From NCBI RefSeq assembly GCF_009017415.1, contig NC_092403.1, positions 62,001 to 126,000 on the forward strand: 64,000 nt of DNA, read 5' to 3'. The notes beneath the pieces are model-generated. The model was not told where the DNA came from and did not search any database. It saw only the letters and a program-made list of their open reading frames with translations. The position numbers were made by a program, and so were the translations under genes. Shown piece by piece: positions 33,938-45,019 of this stretch (positions within the stretch are counted from its first letter, which is position 1; every line of letters starts with the position of its first letter). This stretch comes from Aspergillus flavus. Lineage: Eukaryota; Ascomycota; Eurotiomycetes; Eurotiales; Aspergillaceae.

Positions 33938-35592
33938 ATGGGGACTACTAAAGCCGAGAGTACAAACAAACCCGCTGGGGAGGAAGAGCTGGCAGCTGTC
34001 CTTCCGACAGGGGGGCCGGCATGGTATAGGCAAGGTTATCTTCTTCGTCTCAACTCGATTATACTTGCTCTAGTGATGTTCTCCTCTGCAAATGGCTACG
34101 ATGGATCTTTAATGAATGGGCTTCAAGCCCTTGACCAGTGGAACAACTTTCTGGACTATCCTACTGGTGTACGTCTTGGATGGCTGAATGCTATATACTG
34201 GCTGGGATGCGGCGTTGGCTACCCAACTGCGGCGTGGTTGGCAAATCGATTTGGACGCAAACCTGGGGTCTATGTCGGCTATCTCTTCTTAGGTCTTGGT
34301 TGTGCGCTCCAGACAGCAGCTCCAAATCAGACTTCATTCTTGCTGGCTCGATTGTTTGTTGGCGTGGCGTCCGCATTATTTGGAAATTCAGTTCCGCTCC
34401 TCATTAACGAGATCGCCTATCCTAGCCATCGTGGCATTGTAAACTCGCTCTTCATGTCTGGATGGTACGTAGGTGGAACCGTGTCAGGGTGGGTGATCTT
34501 CGCGTCGCGGGATTACCCATCGTCGTGGTCCTGGCGACTACCGTCGCTTCTTCAAGCCTTATTACCACTGGTCGCCTTGCCGGGGTTCCTGTTGGCTCCT
34601 GAAAGCCCTCGCTGGCTGATTTCAGTTGGCCGCCCGGAGGAAGCACGCACAATCCTGACACGTTACCATGCGGGTGGAGATACAAACTCACCGCTGGTAA
34701 ACTATGAAATGTTGAATATTACCTCTGCCATTGAAGCTGAGCAGGAGGCACAGAGCAGTGCTAGCTACTTGGAGATGCTCAAAATACCTGGAAATAGACG
34801 TCGGCTATTCATCTCCATCACCTTGGGCATATTTGCGCAATGGGCGGGTAATGGTGTGGTCTCTTATTATTTGTCACTCATTCTTGATACAGTGGGAGTG
34901 ACTAGTGTGAAAGATCAGACACTCATCTCTGCATGTATGCAGATGTGGAATCTGATATTCGCTATCATCGGCGCATACCTCATTGACCGATTTGGCCGTC
35001 GTCCTCTGTTCCTGGCATCTGCTGTGGTTATGTTCGTGAGCTACGTCTTCGTCACTGCACTCTCGGGATCATTCGCAGCTACTCAACATGCAAGCACTGG
35101 AGCGGCCGTCATACCGTTTCTCTTTATTTTCTTTGCAGGCTATGGACTTTCTTTGTAAGTCTTTTCTCCCTCTAAGCTTCAAATGCAAATATTATGAGCT
35201 AATGCAGGCTAACTATTGTGATCTCTCATAGAACCCCTTTGTTAACTGCCTATCCATGCGAAATTTGGCCTTTCCGTCTCCGAGCTCGTGGCCTTACAGT
35301 GACTTGGGTGGCCTCTATCTGTGCAATCTTCTTCAATACATTCGTGAACCCCATTGCCCTGGACGCTATTGAATGGAAGTACTACATCGTGTTCATCGCA
35401 GTACTGCTGATTTTTGGGATTACGGCGTACTTTTTTTACCCGGAAACCAAGGGTTACCCTCTTGAACAGATTGCTGCCATATTCGAGGGTCCCACCTCTC
35501 AAGGTGGAATCGATCCCGAGCGTGCGGCGAAGTGTCTGGATGTGTTCGATGATGTGAAGTCGCTCTCAGTCACCCACCAAGAATCTATATGA
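33938..35592 (+). CDS. MFS sugar (disaccharide/hexose) transporter, 2 exons
   Basis: The exons are 33938-35154 and 35232-35592 (phase 2), 525 residues. The frame is open further upstream to 33761 with earlier ATGs, but family alignment favours the ATG at 33938. Sugar-porter motifs are present: ANRFGRKPG after span 2, PESPRWLISVGRPEEA before the central loop, DRFGRRPLFL after span 8, and PETKGYPLEQI after span 12. The substrate-pathway residues near GYDGSLMNGLQAL (span 1) resemble fungal lactose/cellobiose permease-like carriers more than high-affinity glucose carriers. It acts at the plasma membrane as a proton symporter. It is divergent from the intracellular GH3 enzyme, which could hydrolyse the imported sugar. 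Confidence 0.92.
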
Positions 35593-35880
35593 AGAGCCAA
35601 CAAGCCATAGCGACGTTGTACTATCTATATCTGCTGTGGGCCTAGCATATTGTGCATGTCGACTTCAGAATGCACGAGTTATAATCGATAATATATCTAT
35701 CCTGGGAGCTATTCTCTTCCCTGGAAGCTCGGCGGTCACCCGGGTACGGATGTTCGGATTAGTTGAGTGTGGATTAGAAGGATTATCTCATGGCTTTCGA
35801 AAGTTCTTACACAATGCTTATCCCTTCATTCAGCACAGATGCCCAATGGGAGTACATTCAATTGATGACCAATTAGTTCT
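35593..35880. other. Convergent 3' spacer
   Basis: Short spacer between two tail-to-tail MFS genes; no gene is seen. Confidence 0.5.
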
Positions 35881-37416
35881 TCAGCCCGACGCATACGCGG
35901 ACATAGCACGCAGTTTAGCACCACAATGCCAAAACAACAAAGGTGCCGGAAACCCGATCGCAATACTGATAAACGCCAGGACACTGGTACCCCATCCGTA
36001 GCCCAGGTCTCTGTACATATACGGAGCGAAGAGCGGAAACCCAAAGCCAGCCAAGCTCCGGAGCAGCGCACAGGCAGCCATGGCACTGGCTGCGTAGGTT
36101 GTGTAGCTGTCAACGATATAGGTTTGCATCCCTTGCAAGCATCCCATAGTCCCCGCGGAGAAGATGGCGACGCCGATGTTAGGCATTATCCAGTGTATGT
36201 GGCCCTGTACACTCCAACCATACCAGAAGAGACCTATAGTGATCATCCCTGAACCGATAAACATGGTTGGCATACGGAACTCGGGTACTCCAATACCGGA
36301 ATTCTTTTCTTTGAGACTTCGATAGATGCGATCGATGAGGACGAAGTTGAGAAAGAGACCGATAAACGATCCGATCGCAATTGAGACATAATTGAGGCCA
36401 GCAATGCTTTGACCCTCCCCATACTGAGTGCCCCAGACGGTTGGAAATGTGGCCAGCAGAAGGTACGTCGTCCCGAAGAGGTAGCCCATGTACAGCGCGA
36501 CCACCATCACAATCGGCTGAGTGGTGAACAGGCGCACCGGCCGCACCAGGGCCCCGCCGAATTTGCTGGAGAGATTTATGGGCCCTATGCCAGTATGGAG
36601 CTTGTGGTTCCCTGTTTGTTTAACGAGGCGATTCCGTTTCCGGTTGAGAAGTGTAGCAGGATGTGACTCATGCAGCCAGATCAAACCAACCACCTGAATG
36701 GCAACGGCGACAGCACTAGATGACCAGAATACCCAACGCCAGGTCGTATACTCTGCAATGAATCCTCCGGCAATAGGTCCCACCACTGGACCAAGAATTG
36801 GGGCGAGAGTATAGATCCCCATGGCCTTTCCTCGCTCTTCTGGGGTCCAGATATCCCTACCGACCGGTCCGTTAGTTTATATCAAGATGTGGAACCTCTC
36901 TCCGACTTACCCAATGGCTGCACCCCCAAGTGCAACTGGAGCGCTCCCGCCAATGCCGGCAAGGAAACGGAACACAAATAATTGCGCTGAGGTTTGCGCA
37001 AACCCACAGCCGAGATTCCAGGCAAAGTACCACAGGTTGCTAATTTGTAGGAGCCGCACCCGGCCATAGACCTCAGAAGCCGGACCAAAGAATAGTGGGC
37101 CAATTGCATAGGCCAGGATAAAAATCGATAAAGCTAACTCGACTTCGATATCGCTCTGCATGTTAAGGTCTGCACCCAACTGGGACAATGCGGGAGCAAC
37201 CATGGAGGAGGAAACCGGCGAGATAAAGGTGAAAATGGAGACGGCAACAGTATTTCTCCATTTGGCCCTCCGTGGCCAGTTTTTTGGATTCTCTGGATCT
37301 TCCGGTCCATCCCACGTAACAAAGTCAGGATCAAATTGCTTGGTTGGGTCGTCGGACTTGGACCTGGCGGCTTCAAGATCTTGTGCGTTTGACTGTTGGG
37401 TTGTCATTATGATCAA
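35881..37416 (-). CDS. MFS multidrug/polyamine-type transporter (DHA1 family), 2 exons
   Basis: The exons are 37416-36911 and 36856-35881 (phase 2), 493 residues; an alternative Met lies three codons in. The N-terminal cytosolic tail carries the hallmark DPENPKNWPRRAKW. Twelve membrane spans follow. The antiporter-type signature is clear at LAPILGPVVGPIAGGFIAE (span 5, motif C). Loop 2-3 has FFGPASEVYGRVRLLQ, and span 4 has RFLAGIGGSAPVALGGA. Such DHA1 proteins export drugs, polyamines or fungal metabolites in exchange for protons at the plasma membrane. The gene is divergent from a Zn2Cys6 regulator across 352 bases, a frequent transporter-regulator arrangement. Confidence 0.92.
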
Positions 37417-37768
37417 TATGATGCTCGAACTTCGAATTCGTGATTCGCCTATTGATTCTCCTGATCAATCTCGACAGAACGATGACCGATTTATACTCTC
37501 TGTAGAGGGAGATTACTAGGGCTTCAAGGCCAAGGACCAGCCAATAGGAGGCTTAGATTAGCTTCGGGACCGAACTGGAGGGCTTATATTCCGGTCCGTC
37601 GCCCGAGCCACTCGAATCCTCCCGTCTCTTATCTCACAACCTTCAGTGCTTACGTGGCGAGACGATTCACTTGACGGTACATGAGGTTGCCCCTTCGATG
37701 TGCAAATTAGTATAAGCTAGTATACGACGGGCAGTTGGGTACAGGAACGGGTCTCACAAAGGATCGCT
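37417..37768. promoter_or_regulatory. Bidirectional promoter between MFS and Zn2Cys6 genes
   Basis: 352 bases separate the two head-to-head genes. No gene is seen. Binding sites typical of Zn2Cys6 factors (CGG/CCG halves) occur around 37560-37620 but I cannot define a palindrome with confidence. Confidence 0.4.
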
Positions 37769-39805
37769 ATGAGTACTCGCCCTGTGGCGATCGCGCCTGC
37801 GACAAGTAAGACCTCGTCTGGTAGCAATGGGGGTAATCCGACGCACCCCACTACGATGTCCTACAACTGTCAGCCTTGCGTACGCAGGAAAGTCAAATGC
37901 GACAAGGCCGTGCCATCCTGCGCGAGTTGTGAAAAAGCCAAGCTCGAGTGTCTTTATAAGGCACCACAACCACCACGAAAGCGGAAACACAGGGAAAGTG
38001 AGGATGTGCACCAGCGCTTAGCAAGGTACGAGCGTGTAATACAGGAGAATGGCCTTCTCTCAACAACCGAGGCGCGATCGCCCTCTTGCCAAGGAACTCC
38101 GGGGAGCGTGCATGATGATGGCCCTGCCCGCACAGCGCACAGTGGTGCAGCAAAGACAGGAAGGTTAGTCTCCGAGGATGGAAAGTCACGGTACATTGAC
38201 AGTCGAGTGTGGCTGGATGTGGCAGAAATAAGTACGCGAGAGCTCTCCGATAATGAGGGAGACGATCAAGCTGCTCCTATGGCCATGGACTTGCCAATAG
38301 ATGATCCGCTTTCTGCGACCCTGCTAGGGATGTCGAACGATCTCTCAAGCTATCATCCTCCATACCCAGACGCCATGAAGCTTTGGACAATCTACGTGAA
38401 AAATGTCGATCCTCTCTGCAAGATCCTGCACATACCCACAACGACTGAAATGATCGAAATGGTATCGCAGCAGCCGACCAAGGCTACTCGAGCGCAAGAG
38501 TGTCTTGTTTTTGCTGTCTATTATTTCGCAGTATATTCAATCACCGACGAGGACTGCATACGTCGATTTGAGAAAACAAGGACTTCGTTGATGTCAAAGT
38601 ACCAGTATGCCATGCGACAAGGGCTAGTTAATGCATCTTGGTTGAAAACAACCGAATTGCAGATATTACAGGCCTACGTTCTTTTCCTTATTGCGATGCG
38701 CACCCGAATAGATCCACATACATTCTGGATATGGACTGGTGTCGCGGTCCGCATCGCGCAGCGTATGGGACTGCATCGCGACGGAGAGGACCTAGATCTA
38801 TCTCCTTTCGACGTTGAGATGCGAAGGCGACTTTTCTGGCAGCTCATTCCCCTTGACGGTTACGCCGGTCAGGTGTCAGGCACTGGCATTTCCATCGCAC
38901 CGGGTGATTGGGATACGAAGCAGCCGCTCAATATCAACGATGACCAGATATACCCCGATATGAAGCAGCCGCCAAACGCACAGGACGGTGCCTCTGAGAT
39001 GATATTCTGTCTCACGAAAGCCGAGCTTTCTGAGTTCTATGCCCGCATAGCAGTCAATATGAACTCTGTCAGTTCTAAAGGCCAAATGCGAGATAACGCA
39101 CACCTGGAGAGGTTAATAGACGACCTTGAAAGTGACTTAGAGATGAGGTATCTGCGGTACTGCGATATCATAAATCCGGTACATATCTTAACACTGGGAA
39201 TCGTCAGGGCTGCCGCAAATATGGTACGCTTGCGCAGTCAGATGCCGTCCCTCAAGAGTCAAAAGATTGATGAGGCACAAAGACGGGAGCTCTGCGTCCT
39301 TGCGGAGAAGATCCTCGACACTGACAACGCTCTATACGCCAATTCAGATCTGCGGAGGTTCCAGTGGCACATAAAGACGTTCTTTGTCTGGGACGCGATG
39401 ATATGCATTTTGAGTGGCTTAGCTACAGAAGGGTTCCTTTCGCGCACAGAGCTGGACCGAAAATGGGAGAAGATCATCGTTGCCTACTCGAACCACCCGG
39501 AGATAATCGAGAGCAAGGGGGCACTCCATGCGGTAGTTAATGAGATGACTCTTAAGGCGTGGATATCGAATCCTCCGAGCAACTCTACCGTTGAGCCGGC
39601 GTTCGTTAGCGCGTTGCGATCTCAACATGAGACTAAGGGCTTTGCACATGTACACAACCCCGACACGACGACACGGCATGATAAACCCGCGGAAGCAGCA
39701 GATTTTCTTGATACATTTCTTCAGAGCCCTGGAGGGACTGACTTGTATTTTGACGGTAATATTAACTATGGTGCCGCAGATTGGATGTTTTGGGATCAGG
39801 CATAG
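37769..39805 (+). CDS. Zn2Cys6 transcription factor, single exon
   Basis: Single exon, 678 residues, with a second possible start at residue 30 just before the zinc cluster. The cluster CQPCVRRKVKCDKAVPSCASC... has C-x2-C-x6-C-x6-C-x2-C-x6-C spacing. A basic linker (PPRKRKHRES) and a short heptad-like helix (HQRLARYERVIQENGLL) suited to dimerisation follow. The fungal-specific regulatory domain spans about residues 205-420, with the motif AVRIAQRMGLHRDGEDLDLSPFDVEMRRRLFWQL matching the family core (shown here in pieces: AVRIAQRMGLHRDG and FDVEMRRRLFWQ). It is a nuclear DNA-binding regulator. The divergent DHA1 transporter is the most likely local target. Confidence 0.92.
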   Translation: MSTRPVAIAPATSKTSSGSNGGNPTHPTTMSYNCQPCVRRKVKCDKAVPSCASCEKAKLECLYKAPQPPRKRKHRESEDVHQRLARYERVIQENGLLSTTEARSPSCQGTPGSVHDDGPARTAHSGAAKTGRLVSEDGKSRYIDSRVWLDVAEISTRELSDNEGDDQAAPMAMDLPIDDPLSATLLGMSNDLSSYHPPYPDAMKLWTIYVKNVDPLCKILHIPTTTEMIEMVSQQPTKATRAQECLVFAVYYFAVYSITDEDCIRRFEKTRTSLMSKYQYAMRQGLVNASWLKTTELQILQAYVLFLIAMRTRIDPHTFWIWTGVAVRIAQRMGLHRDGEDLDLSPFDVEMRRRLFWQLIPLDGYAGQVSGTGISIAPGDWDTKQPLNINDDQIYPDMKQPPNAQDGASEMIFCLTKAELSEFYARIAVNMNSVSSKGQMRDNAHLERLIDDLESDLEMRYLRYCDIINPVHILTLGIVRAAANMVRLRSQMPSLKSQKIDEAQRRELCVLAEKILDTDNALYANSDLRRFQWHIKTFFVWDAMICILSGLATEGFLSRTELDRKWEKIIVAYSNHPEIIESKGALHAVVNEMTLKAWISNPPSNSTVEPAFVSALRSQHETKGFAHVHNPDTTTRHDKPAEAADFLDTFLQSPGGTDLYFDGNINYGAADWMFWDQA

Positions 39806-39921
39806 TTGGTGGATCTAAAGGTGCACAGAATGAGGTATCAATGCTCCGTTATGATTCCTTAATATAATGCACCCTCATACAGTGATTCGACGAGCTTGCC
39901 ATACTAAAGCCGTGCGTTAAG

Positions 39922-42900
39922 CTACCTATACTTGCCTTGATGAAAGAAGCTTTCCGGTGGACCAAGATAACTATCACGCACACCCCCAAGATCCACCACG
40001 ATCTTCTCCAAGACGCAGTTCTCGGTTTGAAGTCGGACGCGGAGCTTGTGAAGGCCAGGAAGGCTAAGATCTACCGAATGACGGCGGGTCCAAATGTTGT
40101 CCATGACTGACTCTTGCCACCCATCAGGGAGCTTGCCAGGCTTTTCTACTTGGGGTACCAATCGGTGGGAGGCTAAAGCCCCATCATCGAGCTGAATGTC
40201 GTATGTGATAGGCAAATTGGTATCAGTGTCTAAGGTAAGTGTGAATTCGAGGATCAGTGTCGCTGCGGCCGTTGGTGTGAATGTGATGAATGGGTATTGG
40301 AGATATTCTGAGTGCGATACCGGAGTGCCAGCAGTCAGAGCAACGCCACCGGTTGGTGTGCGACCGATGAATGGAAGGATACGATATGCGGATAAAGGAG
40401 AATTTATGAACGATGTGGCGTAGATTGAGACATGGCCATCTGCTTCGACAAACCCTGTGGCATCTGCAGAGACCGTTCGGTTACTGACTGGGATGTGAAT
40501 CTGCTCGTAATCACCCAGCGAAGAACGTAAGTCGACAAGCAAAATGTCATCCAATTGAGAAGGCACTCTCTCCCAGTCTACAGTTATCTTCACACGTTCA
40601 TCTCCACCTTTTGGCTGGATAGTTCCTGAGGATGGCGAGAGAGTAAGCCAGCGGTGCGTTGATGTGAGAGTCCAGGATACGGACTTGGTGCCTCTGCAAT
40701 AAATCTCGAAGTAGCGAGACTTGGGACCATAAGGCTCCATAGGGGGCAGGGTCACTCCGGCAACAAGATCGCGACGGCTAGGATGAGTACGATCGGATTC
40801 TTCATTAGTGAGTCCTGGTCGAATACCGGGATGCCCGTCGACAGCGACGCCAATCCAGCCAACGACGGGGTTTGAGTCTTGTCGGTTTTGTACGAAAGAG
40901 AGGCCGCTGATCATGTCTCGGGACGGAGCATGCCATGTTTGTGTATAGCCATAGTGCGGCTGGCGCATGATATGATTCCATTTCCCGTTGAGAAGAGAAT
41001 GATATTCCTCGCTGAGGTTAAAATCCTCCTCGAAGAGGCGCAGTGCCTCATATGCCCAAGTGTTCGCGGAGTTGCGTCGTTGTACTGCAAAAAGTTGATT
41101 TTTCGCCTGCGCAACTCTGAGCGCGACATAGATACAACTGGCTTTAATCGGATGAAGGATGAACTGAAAGTACGCCGGCATCATGGGCGCAGGAATCGAT
41201 TTCTCTAGCTCTTCCGCTTGACTCAACAGTTCTTCCCAACGTCGCAAAATGTCCTCCGCTTCCCCATAATGGATGAGGGAGAATGTCTCTGGTTCGATGT
41301 GCTCATGCTTCCGAAGGGCGACTAGCCGGTCATACTTTAACAGCAATTCCGAGCACTGTTGTGACACAGCAGATCCAAGATGAAAAGTATGTTCCACGAA
41401 GGTATAGAAAAACTCCTGCAGTTGATTCATTTGGAGACTTCGCGCATCCCAAGCCAGGGTCAGAACGAAGGTTAAAGGGACCTCCATAGGCTTCAGATCT
41501 CCCACGTTAAAGATCCAGATGTCATTGGCGCCTCGATTGTACGTTTGTTCCAGCTGCTGCCAAACCTTCGCACATGAGTTGCTATTCAGCCACTTGTAGC
41601 TTCTCGGAACTCCGACGTACTCCAGATGGTAATAGATCTATATGCATTAGTGAGCTTTGTGTCGAGCTGAGCAAAAAAGCAGAACTTACACCTGCTCCTC
41701 CATGCCTTGTCGATTCGTCACCCGATGGTAACCTGCGGACAGTTCCAAAATTGTCATCAGCAAACAGCAGTGTAATGTCCTCTGGGATGTGGAGCCCGTT
41801 TTCGTAATACTCCTGGACTTCCTTGTACAATGCCATTAATTCTACAGCAAGGTCAGAATATTATCTCGATCTGTGCAAGTTGGCTTAGGCTTACGGTGTA
41901 CCGCATCTTCCTCCCCGTAGGTATTCTTGATAATAGACCGTTGGGTGGAAAGAACATCCTTGAGCACTGCGGACGGGTCTTCAGCATCCATGGCCCTATC
42001 CCCATGACCTCGCATGCCCATCGTGATATAGCTCTCATATTTCCTTGCTCGATCAGCACCTTCCTGGAAATACTTGGTGATCTTCGGTTTGTTCTTGCTC
42101 CACGACCAGCTTTTCTCCGGCTCATAATACGGATGGTCGAACCATTCATTCATAGCCCTCTGCATTGGCTCATGGTGTGAGGTGGACATCACAATACCAT
42201 ATTTATCAGCTGTCTCCTGATTCAAGGGATCGTCCATGAAGAAGCTGCTTCCCGGATGAGGAAAGCCGAACCACATGGCAGGCCACAGGAAGTTCGCCTA
42301 CGCACCGTAAGAAATGGTGAATGCAAAGCAGAAACTGCGGTGTCCTACCTTGAGTCGAAGTAGGAGTTCAAAGACTCGCTTATAAAAGTCCACATTGAAC
42401 TTTGGCCCATACTTCTCGTGCACCCAGCCAGTGAGGGATGGAGCTTCATCGTTGATGAAAATTCCCCTATACTTCACACTCGGGGGACCATGTTTTGTGA
42501 CCACATTTAAGGCGTAAATCTCGCTGCTCTGCTTTGGGGGGACATCGGCCCACCAATACCATCTAGCAAGGTTAGTTGGCTCTCCACCGGAGGGAAGAGG
42601 TTGGATCAACTTACGGAGAAACCCCAATCTGGTCGGAGAGCGTATACAAGCCGTATATTGCACCTCGTTTGTCACTCCCAGCAATCACAAGGGCCTTCTT
42701 CACTCCTTGAATAGCGTCGTGAAGAACCGTTGTGATGTAGCACTCCCATTGCCCGTCAATCGCTGTTACGTCAAGCTTGCCATCCTGAATCAGTTTCTGG
42801 ATGGTGGGCGACCGAGTGATACTGCCCAGAACAATCGCAACCTCTGTATCGAAGTCTTGGCTACGATCGTAAAGGATCGGGGAAGCACCGTTGCCCGTTA

Positions 42901-43039
42901 CCCGCGCAAAGTCCTCGGCGAGGGCCTCAGCGGCGATATGAATACCTTCGAAGTCTTCCTTGTCGATCAGGATGGACGCATTAGTAATATCTATGCACCC
43001 CACGGAGGGAGCATGACTGGCAAATACAGGCTCGTACAT
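39922..43039 (-). CDS. GH115 xylan alpha-1,2-glucuronidase (5 exons)
   Basis: The exons are 43039-42615, 42562-42349, 42297-41895, 41841-41690 and 41637-39922, 969 residues, with phases consistent throughout. The spliced protein follows the GH115 order. First comes a beta/alpha domain (residues about 1-140, with RGAIYGLYTLSDQIGVSP), then WYWWADVPP and KYRGIFINDEAPSLTGW. The barrel follows with FLWPAMWFGFPHPG, MSTSHHEPMQRAMNEW and ITMGMRGHGDRAM, then GGAGIYYHLEYVGVPRSYKW and NDIWIFNVGDLKP. The long C-terminal part holds helical and beta-sandwich domains. GH115 enzymes remove (methyl)glucuronic acid from internal and terminal xylose residues of glucuronoxylan. No signal peptide is visible, so it may act inside the cell on imported oligosaccharides; a missed upstream exon is the alternative. 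Confidence 0.92.
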
Positions 43040-43860
43040 CTGTTCCTCTGCTGGGGAGAATGGCGGGTATCCTTTCCTCTCGCGTGTTCAAGAATTCGTT
43101 CTGAAAGTCAATGCTTTCCAGTGAGCGGGCTGGCCTGTCTTGGTAAATGTCTCGGGCGACGCACGACTTGTGGAGCAGTTAAGTCTGCCCCTGCATGACC
43201 CCTCCGGAGTTTGAGACGTTCAAGTCCAGTTGGAGTTCTCCATCGATGATCCTCTCGGGTCAATCTAGTCCGAACATCTATTCTCCATAGACATCTCTCG
43301 TGTACCAGAAGATGGCGGTATGTTCTGCTTGGGTTTTGACTCGAATGCGTATGAAAATATTTGAGCGATGGTGACGCACCTAAAGTACAGGATAAGAGTA
43401 GCTTTAGACGGTCATCCTTGTCACTGACCGACTCCTGGTATATACATCTGGAAGGGATATGCGACACAGGATACGTATGGTTTGGCTAAAAGTTGTGGCA
43501 TTAGTCTTAGGCTCGGGATTACGATCAGCCGACCGTGAACTTCTACATAGTGCTACGATGGCATATAGTATTGCCACTGCCCAACGTGACTATCTTTCAC
43601 GGCGTCCTTCCCTTTTGATATGTACATACAAGCAAAACCGGCGACTGAACATTAGGACATTCCTGTATACTACTTCCAGGTCCGGGTAACTAACACGGCC
43701 AAGCACATCTTAGAGGAGCCATTCCTAATGACAAAACATAATCTCTCCTATATTTGCTCATCTCCTCGTGAGAACTACTGCGCAGCATGATTCTGCAGGG
43801 ATTCTGTGTCAGGCTTTCTGTTGCTTGGTTATATTCAGAGAGCGTCAGATATGTAACTTA
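43040..43860. promoter_or_regulatory. GH115 upstream region
   Basis: Holds a GGCTAAA heptamer on the plus strand at 43484-43490, which fits the XlnR GGCTAAA consensus and lies about 445 bases upstream of the GH115 ATG. No gene is supported in this stretch (small frames at 43108-43689 lack features). Confidence 0.45.
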
Positions 43861-43880
43861 ATCGGTAAGCGAGTGACGCA
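43861..43880 (+). repeat. Left terminal inverted repeat (20 bp)
   Basis: ATCGGTAAGCGAGTGACGCA, directly preceded by TA (43859-43860). It is a perfect reverse complement of 48280-48299. It is followed by about 250 bases of very AT-rich DNA. Confidence 0.85.
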
Positions 43881-45019
43881 CCCCCCGCCATATAAAAATT
43901 TAAAATAATCAAAATACTATAAATTTAGATTTCTCTATCAAAACAAGTAGTTCTATTGATTTGGACAGTGCGTAATTTTATAATTCTATATATTATAGTC
44001 AGAATATTTAGATAGAGCGCGTCTAGAAGCTAATTTAATAGATAGAGATCTATCTATCTATATAGCTTTATCTGCCTAATTTTAACGCTCTATAAAGATT
44101 TAGGCTGTAGATACTAATATATTTTTTTAAAAAAATTAGAGATGGATTCAATTACATGTGTCTTAAATGATCCTAGGTCGGTTCACCTAAGTTATGCCAT
44201 ATATGTATGCTTGATGACCTTTTCACATACATAGGGGAGGGATCTAGGCACGGCTGAAGTTGGGGAATGCAATGGGTGGGAAAAGGTGGGCATGTCTTAA
44301 TGTTTTGTAGATAAATGCATATTAAATTTGTTCCCAATATTTTTAGTCACTAAGGTAGCGGGGTTTGGCAAGATCAATCATTGCAATAGTGATCTATGAT
44401 AATGCTTATCAATATCGATAGACTAACTATACAGATTGAATAAAGGGATATCTTTGAGACATGAGGATTTAATCTTTTATGTTCATGTAGTAGTATATGT
44501 TTTAAAGACGACCACTCGTTTATGTTGGTAGTTTGTGAAATATGATATGAAAAGCTCAAGGTGTAACATTTCCAAATCCCGGTATTTCCTGGCACGTCAC
44601 ACTATGTGTACTACGGTTACAAGAGGAGCCCAGCATGAATTTGTTGCACTACATCTAGTGTTTCTGCGTTGGTATTGGCGTAACTTAGTATCGCCAATGA
44701 CGTTCGCTTTTAATTGTACGGTGAGTTAGATATGGATGTAAGGATCATCCACGCAGCTGACCTGTATTTCTGCACCTTGACTGAAATGGTAGGAGCAAAC
44801 GGTCCAAGCTACTTCCGCCATATCAGAAAAGCCCACACCTGGCGTGTTACAAACCCTACTCCTTTCATTTAACCCAAAGCCTACGACCTTCAAGAGATTA
44901 AACCACTTCCTGACAGCAAGCTATCCTCTGAATATATTTCAAGACTCGAGCTGCCAAGGTGTGATCAAGGACTACACCTACGGGCGGATTAGGTTCATCA
45001 TTATACTAATACTACAAAG
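43881..45019. other. AT-rich left arm of the TIR-bracketed interval
   Basis: Extremely AT-rich to about 44130, with short repeats of GATAGATCTATC type around 44038-44070. Less extreme afterwards. Frames at 44374-44729 and 44844-45122 are not convincing; the last few hundred bases are the promoter of the gene at 45020. Confidence 0.5.
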
